Origin: an uncultured Bacilli bacterium
Lineage (GTDB): Bacteria > Bacillota_I > Bacilli_A > RF39 > UBA660
Assembly: GCA_947623685.1 (NCBI GenBank)
Contig: CANQHF010000008.1
Location: forward strand, 1 to 41,102
Length of the DNA: 41,102 nucleotides
Direction: 5' to 3'
The position numbers were made by a program, and so were the translations under genes. Of this stretch, positions 37,000 through 41,102 are shown in pieces (positions within the stretch are counted from its first letter, which is position 1; each line of letters opens with the position of its first letter). Under the pieces are notes generated by a model. That model did not search any database, was not told the DNA's origin, and saw only the letters and a program-made list of their open reading frames with translations.

Positions 37000-37260
37000 A
37001 TGAACAAAGGATATCAACCATCAAATCAAATACCAGTAAATAATGCTTTATATGGATATTATGTTCCATATAACTATTCTAACGTTAAAGGGCAAAATGA
37101 TGAAAGACTAGCCGGTGGATTTATTTTTCCATTCTTATTAGGTGGTGTAACTGGTGCCGCAGTTGCTCCTGCTTTTTGGAATAATGGCTATAACAATAGA
37201 CCAAATTATTATTATGTACCAGGACCATATTATCCATATCCACCAAGAAGATGGTTTTAA
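37000..37260 (+). CDS. Small tyrosine/proline-rich protein, spore-coat-like
   Basis: An 86-aa product with a short hydrophobic glycine-rich middle (GGFIFPFLLGGVTGAAVAPA, residues 40-60) and a Tyr/Pro/Asn-rich tail (YYYVPGPYYPYPPRRWF). The composition resembles small coat or coat-associated proteins of spore formers, but I recognise no named family. Start ATG follows AAGGAAGGTG. It is a single plus-strand gene divergent from mutL, with a possible sporulation-type promoter and a bidirectional terminator. Confidence 0.7.
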   Translation: MNKGYQPSNQIPVNNALYGYYVPYNYSNVKGQNDERLAGGFIFPFLLGGVTGAAVAPAFWNNGYNNRPNYYYVPGPYYPYPPRRWF

Positions 37261-37296
37261 AAAAGATTTAGTTTTCTTTAACTAAATCTTTTTTTC
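37258..37296. terminator. Bidirectional terminator after the coat-like gene
   Basis: AAGATTTAGTT / AACTAAATCTT stem flanked by A and T runs. It serves the coat-like gene (+) and the convergent 37268 gene (-). Confidence 0.85.
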
Positions 37297-37846
37297 TTAT
37301 TAAACGATATGTAGCAATATATTCATAATTTACGAGAGCATTTGGTACGTCAGCATAACAAACAAAATCAGATGGTAAGATAATTTGTTTATTATTATCA
37401 TCAACAAACTTTATGTCTCCATAAGGAAACTTATGAGACCAGGTTTTATCATTAAAATTCTTTTTTAAAAAATGGAAATCAGTTCTCTTGCTATTAAAAT
37501 AATAAAAAGAATCAGTTAAAAAAAGGGCAACCAACCATTCATCTTCCATCGTAAGTTCATAGTCTTCATCGACTTTTTTGGCACTTATTTCTAAAAGTTT
37601 GCAATCTTCTAAAAACGCAAATACTAATTCTTCTTTATTAATATCTTTTTTAGAATTATTGCTTACTTCACCAACGTCCCAAGCACAATGACATTTTAAA
37701 TCCTTATCAATGTATAAAACTTTTTCGGTTGGCACATCGCAATTCATGGCATATAAAAAGCAATTAATATCTAAATTAACCCACTCATCTGTTTTTTTAG
37801 GTTTAATACTTTTTTTCATAAGATCGATTATTTCACTATTTAACAT
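37268..37846 (-). CDS. Unknown soluble acidic protein
   Basis: A 192-aa product without signal peptide, membrane segment or motif I can name. It is mixed alpha/beta in appearance with aromatic-rich stretches (WLVALFLTDSFYYFNSKR) and three cysteines in the first 90 residues (NCFLYAMNC, KCHC). Start ATG follows GGGAGAATATT, the same leader sequence as the SpoIIID-like gene. A full-consensus promoter lies 50 bases upstream, so strong expression is expected. It is a single-gene unit between lysozyme and coat-like genes. Confidence 0.75.
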   Translation of the reverse strand: MLNSEIIDLMKKSIKPKKTDEWVNLDINCFLYAMNCDVPTEKVLYIDKDLKCHCAWDVGEVSNNSKKDINKEELVFAFLEDCKLLEISAKKVDEDYELTMEDEWLVALFLTDSFYYFNSKRTDFHFLKKNFNDKTWSHKFPYGDIKFVDDNNKQIILPSDFVCYADVPNALVNYEYIATYRLIRKKDLVKEN

Positions 37847-37872
37847 AATATTCTCCCTTTCTTTAGCAAGTT

Positions 37873-37901
37873 ATTATAGTAAATAATTAATATATTGTCA
37901 A
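37873..37901 (-). promoter_or_regulatory. Consensus promoter of the 37268 gene
   Basis: Minus strand TTGACA, 17-bp spacer, TATAAT, with a leader of about 20 bases to the start codon. Confidence 0.8.
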
Positions 37902-37902
37902 T

Positions 37903-39126
37903 TTATAATATATAACTTACATCAACTAATCCTTCTATTCCAGGAATTTTTGCCTTGGAAGTATATTGCCACATAGAATATGCTTCGTTATATTTACAAG
38001 TTGAATTATATTCTGCTACCCAATCAACATACTTTCTTGCCGAATCACTTAATCTATTTAATGCATACCACCTTCCAGAATATACTTTTACTTTATATTT
38101 ATAATTAACATAATTACTAACACTATTTACATAATATTGTATAATTTCATCATAACGTAATTTAGATATGTTATTTGAACTACTTGTTTTGGTACTCCAA
38201 CTTTCAATGTCATAATAAATCCCAAGGGTAGGCGTTATTTCATACTTGCTAATCATATTTTGAGTAAATAACGCTTCTTTTTTAGCACCATTTAATGTGG
38301 TTGCATAACTAAATAAATATATTCCGTATGGAATATTAAGTCTTTTTAATTCACTTATGTTTCTTTCAAATTTTTTATCTAACGTATCATAATAACCAAG
38401 CCTTAATATAACTCCATAACAATCACTTTGTTCCTTAAATAAATCCCAGTTAATATCTTTTTGATAGTAGCTTACGTCAACCACTTTAATACTAGACGTT
38501 CCTAAATATTTACCAGTTGCCGAAAAATAATTATTAACTCCGTTAATTTGCTTTATACCAGTTACTTTATTACCATTTTCATAATAATAAGTTATTCCAT
38601 TTTCATTTACGAAACCATTTTTTAAATCAATTTTTTTGGTATCACTTAAATTATTATTAACATCATTATAATCTAAATTATCTTTCGAATCATTATTTTC
38701 ATCTTCTATAGTTTCTTTATCTAAATTATTTTCATCTTCTAAAGATGATGATATTTCTTCTTTTGCTTCATTATTATTAATTTCATTATCATTAACTTCG
38801 TTTTCATTAACTTCATTATCATCAGCTACATTATCATCTTGTTTTATATCGTTAGTTTCAGTTTGAATATCGCTACCTTCTTCATTTTCATCAAATGGTA
38901 TAAAGTCCACTACATTTTCTTTTTTTGGTACATTCAAATTATTAATTGTATAATCTTGATTAATTTGTGGTACCACACTTACATATAATGATTTTTGTTT
39001 TGATACTGTTTGCGCTTTTACTTTTACTTTTACATTATTAGTATTATTTTGTACTTTTAAAATATCTAATTTTAAAAGTGATAAAATAATACTTGGTAAT
39101 AAAATCAAAAATATTATTTTTTTCAT
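37903..39126 (-). CDS. Secreted GH25 lysozyme with acidic stalk
   Basis: Predicted muramidase cleaving MurNAc-GlcNAc bonds. The 407-aa product has a signal peptide or anchor (residues 1-20, MKKIIFLILLPSIILSLL), a long Asp/Asn/Glu-rich stalk to about residue 165, and one cell-wall-binding-type repeat (GFVNENGITYYYENGNKVTG). The GH25 domain starts VVDVSYYQKDINWDLF, and its catalytic acids are in that first Asp region and YYDIE. The ending is WQYTSKAKIPGIEGLVDVSY, the family end. It lies next to uvrC but has no evident link. The role in wall turnover or spore release is inferred. Confidence 0.92.
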   Translation of the reverse strand: MKKIIFLILLPSIILSLLKLDILKVQNNTNNVKVKVKAQTVSKQKSLYVSVVPQINQDYTINNLNVPKKENVVDFIPFDENEEGSDIQTETNDIKQDDNVADDNEVNENEVNDNEINNNEAKEEISSSLEDENNLDKETIEDENNDSKDNLDYNDVNNNLSDTKKIDLKNGFVNENGITYYYENGNKVTGIKQINGVNNYFSATGKYLGTSSIKVVDVSYYQKDINWDLFKEQSDCYGVILRLGYYDTLDKKFERNISELKRLNIPYGIYLFSYATTLNGAKKEALFTQNMISKYEITPTLGIYYDIESWSTKTSSSNNISKLRYDEIIQYYVNSVSNYVNYKYKVKVYSGRWYALNRLSDSARKYVDWVAEYNSTCKYNEAYSMWQYTSKAKIPGIEGLVDVSYIL

Positions 39127-39247
39127 ATTTAACTTGCATTCCTTTCTTTTGATTTTTTTAAGCTATAAAGGTGGAAATAGTAAACTTTAATAAACTATCT
39201 CCTACTTTTTTATTCTCCTTAAAAAACAAAATACCCTTAAAAAAAAT

Positions 39248-39276
39248 AAAAAAAATTAGATTTTTTTCTAATTTTT
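39248..39276 (-). terminator. Terminator of uvrC
   Basis: On the minus strand AAATTAGA / TCTAATTT followed by a long T run, overlapping the last uvrC codons. Confidence 0.75.
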
Positions 39277-41031
39277 TTCATTTCTTAAAAATTCATATAA
39301 ATCATTTGCTACTTTATAAGGTAAGTCTTCTTGTAATTCTTCTTTATTCAAGGTTTTTAGTTTTGTTATCGTTTTATATTTTTTTAATAACTCTTTTTTC
39401 CTTTTTGGCCCTATTCCTGGCACGTTATCCAAAATGCTTGATAAACTACCCTTACTTCTTATGTCTTTATGATAATTAATTGTGTAACGATGCACTTCAT
39501 CTTGAATTCTAGTAAGCAAATGAAATACATCCGATGTTTTATCTATGTTATATTCTTTTTCAGTACTTATCAAAGCGGTGGTGGTGTGTTTATCATTTTT
39601 CTTAAGTCCCAAAACGGGTATATCTAAATATAAACTATCTAATATATCTTTAGCGGCGTTAACTTGAATAATACCACCATCAACAATTATTAAATCTGGT
39701 CTTTCTAATTTTTCTGATAATACTCTATAATATCTTCTATAAATAACTTCCTGCATAGTATGATAATCATCTTTAGAATCCGAATTTATTTTATATTTGC
39801 GATATTCTTTTTTATCTGGTTTACCATCTTTAAAAACAATCATACCAGATACGGTAAAAGTACCAAATAAATGGGCGTTATCAAATACTTCAATTCTTCT
39901 TAAATTAGGAATACCAATTATTTTACCTAGTTGTTCATTTGCCAAAGTGGTCCTTTTTTCGTCTCTTATAATAAGTTCAAATTTTTCATCTAATACAATT
40001 TTAGCATTTAAATATGCCATATCAATTAATCTTTTTTTAATTCCTTTAGTAATTGTTATAACTTTGGTATTTAATGCTAAAGACAATAGTTTTACATCAA
40101 AATCTTGGCCAACTAATATTTCTTTTGGCACTTCGTTTTTATCATAAAAACTAGTAACAAAATAAGATAAAGTATCATCTATTTCATCAAATAAAGGAAA
40201 TACCTCACCATCTCTTTTATTTATTTTTCCATCTCTTAAATGTAAAACTTGAAATGATATATAATCGTTTTTAACATAGTAATTAATAACGTCACGATCT
40301 ACGTTATCAGTAAAAGTTATTTTTTGTTTTTCTAATACTTTATCTACGTATTCTAACATTTCTTTATACTCAATTGCTTTTTCAAAATTAAGATTAGAAG
40401 ATGCTTCATTCATTAAATTAACGATTTTTTTTCTTACTCCATCATAATTACCCTTTAAGAAACTTGTTATTTCGCTAATCATCTGATTAACGTAATTTAA
40501 ATCTATCTTTTTTTCACAATATCCCAAACACTCATTTAAATGATAATATAAACACACTTTTTTTTCCATTAACTTACATTTTCTAAGTGGATATATTCTA
40601 TTTAATAATTCTACTGTTTTTCTAGCAGCATTAGCGTTAGGATAAGGCCCAAATAATTTACCTTTATGATTTTTTATTTTTCTGGGTCTTGATATAATTA
40701 ATCTTGGGTATTTATCACTGGTTATTTCAATATATGGATAGGATTTATTATCCTTTAACAAAATATTATATTTAGGTGAATATTTTTTAATTAAATTTAT
40801 TTCTAAAAGTAATGATTCAACTTCGCTTGAAGTTACTATGTATTCAAAATCTTTAATGTTTTCAACCAAAGCCTTAGTTTTACCAGTATGTTCTTTATTA
40901 AAATAAGATGAAACTCTTTTCTTTAAGTTTTTAGCTTTACCAACATAAATTATGTTTCCGTTTTCATTTTTCATAAGATAACAACCTGGTTTGGTTGTTA
41001 GTAACTTTAATTTTTCCTTAATTTTATCCAT
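39268..41031 (-). CDS. uvrC: Excinuclease ABC subunit C (UvrC)
   Basis: Makes both incisions in nucleotide excision repair with UvrAB. The 587-aa product has the GIY-YIG nuclease domain (PGCYLMKNENGNIIYVGKAK, residues 15-35), the CLYYHLNECLGYC cysteine cluster, a UVR helix pair near residues 200-235, the RNase H-like C-terminal nuclease (EVFDNAHLFG, IIVDGG) and a helix-hairpin-helix end (VPGIGPKRKKELLKKY). Start ATG follows AAAGGAATGTGAGG. The gene is complete; nothing identifiable remains in the 71 bases to the window edge. Confidence 0.98.
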   Translation of the reverse strand: MDKIKEKLKLLTTKPGCYLMKNENGNIIYVGKAKNLKKRVSSYFNKEHTGKTKALVENIKDFEYIVTSSEVESLLLEINLIKKYSPKYNILLKDNKSYPYIEITSDKYPRLIISRPRKIKNHKGKLFGPYPNANAARKTVELLNRIYPLRKCKLMEKKVCLYYHLNECLGYCEKKIDLNYVNQMISEITSFLKGNYDGVRKKIVNLMNEASSNLNFEKAIEYKEMLEYVDKVLEKQKITFTDNVDRDVINYYVKNDYISFQVLHLRDGKINKRDGEVFPLFDEIDDTLSYFVTSFYDKNEVPKEILVGQDFDVKLLSLALNTKVITITKGIKKRLIDMAYLNAKIVLDEKFELIIRDEKRTTLANEQLGKIIGIPNLRRIEVFDNAHLFGTFTVSGMIVFKDGKPDKKEYRKYKINSDSKDDYHTMQEVIYRRYYRVLSEKLERPDLIIVDGGIIQVNAAKDILDSLYLDIPVLGLKKNDKHTTTALISTEKEYNIDKTSDVFHLLTRIQDEVHRYTINYHKDIRSKGSLSSILDNVPGIGPKRKKELLKKYKTITKLKTLNKEELQEDLPYKVANDLYEFLRNEKN

Positions 41032-41102
41032 AAAAACCTCACATTCCTTTCACTTCGTTCAAGGCACACATAGTCATGAAAAAATTGAATAAAATTTATT
41101 TT

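Noticed and set aside
41032-41102. Possible gene or RNA at the right edge
   Set aside because: Only the uvrC leader and binding site can be seen; 71 bases are too few to support anything else.

Overview
The window looks like chromosome from a very AT-rich, low-GC Gram-positive bacterium of the Bacilli/Tenericutes-related part of the Bacillota, plausibly an uncultured gut lineage such as RF39 (the placement is my inference). Support comes from T-box leaders, a CIRCE-controlled hrcA-grpE-dnaK cluster, strong AGGTG-type ribosome binding sites and sporulation-family genes (gpr, spoIIP, a SleB-like hydrolase, a SpoIIID-like regulator). MurE has the DNPR motif of meso-diaminopimelate enzymes, so a walled cell is expected. 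TGA is used as a stop (rsmE, and the ATGA overlap after spoIIP), so this is genetic code 11 and not the mycoplasma code.

Layout. Almost everything is on the minus strand. Right part (24.2-41 kb): uvrC, a GH25 lysozyme, an unknown protein, a coat-like small protein (+), mutL, miaA, a 59-aa membrane protein missed by the ORF track, a transglutaminase-like protein (+), rpsT (+), gpr-spoIIP, trpS behind a tryptophan T-box, an alpha-repeat protein, lepA, a SpoIIID-like protein, hemW and a small tail-anchored protein. Middle (17.7-24.2 kb): CIRCE, hrcA-grpE-dnaK-pepF-dnaJ. Left end (0.1-2.7 kb): rsmE and mtaB with an unknown membrane protein between them. In Bacillus the order gpr-spoIIP-lepA-hemW-hrcA-grpE-dnaK-dnaJ-prmA-rsmE-mtaB is nearly continuous. 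Here about 15 kb (2.8-17.7 kb) lies between dnaJ and rsmE and prmA is not seen.

The 2.8-17.7 kb block holds a stand-alone Clp-type AAA+ protein, folA-thyA, murE, two paralogous secreted or surface proteins, a candidate type I toxin-antitoxin locus, a SleB-like hydrolase, metG behind a methionine T-box, a 1092-aa protein made of 13 helicase-associated (HA) repeats, and a P-type cation ATPase.

Most interesting part (7.4-8.7 kb). Each surface-protein gene has the same promoter cassette: a -35 box TTGACC, a run of nine G inside the 16-bp spacer, and an extended -10 box TGATATTAT. Each cassette is also enclosed by a perfect 13-bp inverted repeat whose inner arm overlaps the ribosome binding site. 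This is the architecture of a phase-variable promoter, by slippage of the G tract and possibly also by inversion. Directly upstream lies a convergent pair: a 26-aa hydrophobic peptide gene (-) and a short RNA (+) with a near-consensus promoter and strong terminator, the layout of a type I toxin-antitoxin system. Neither is proven by sequence alone.
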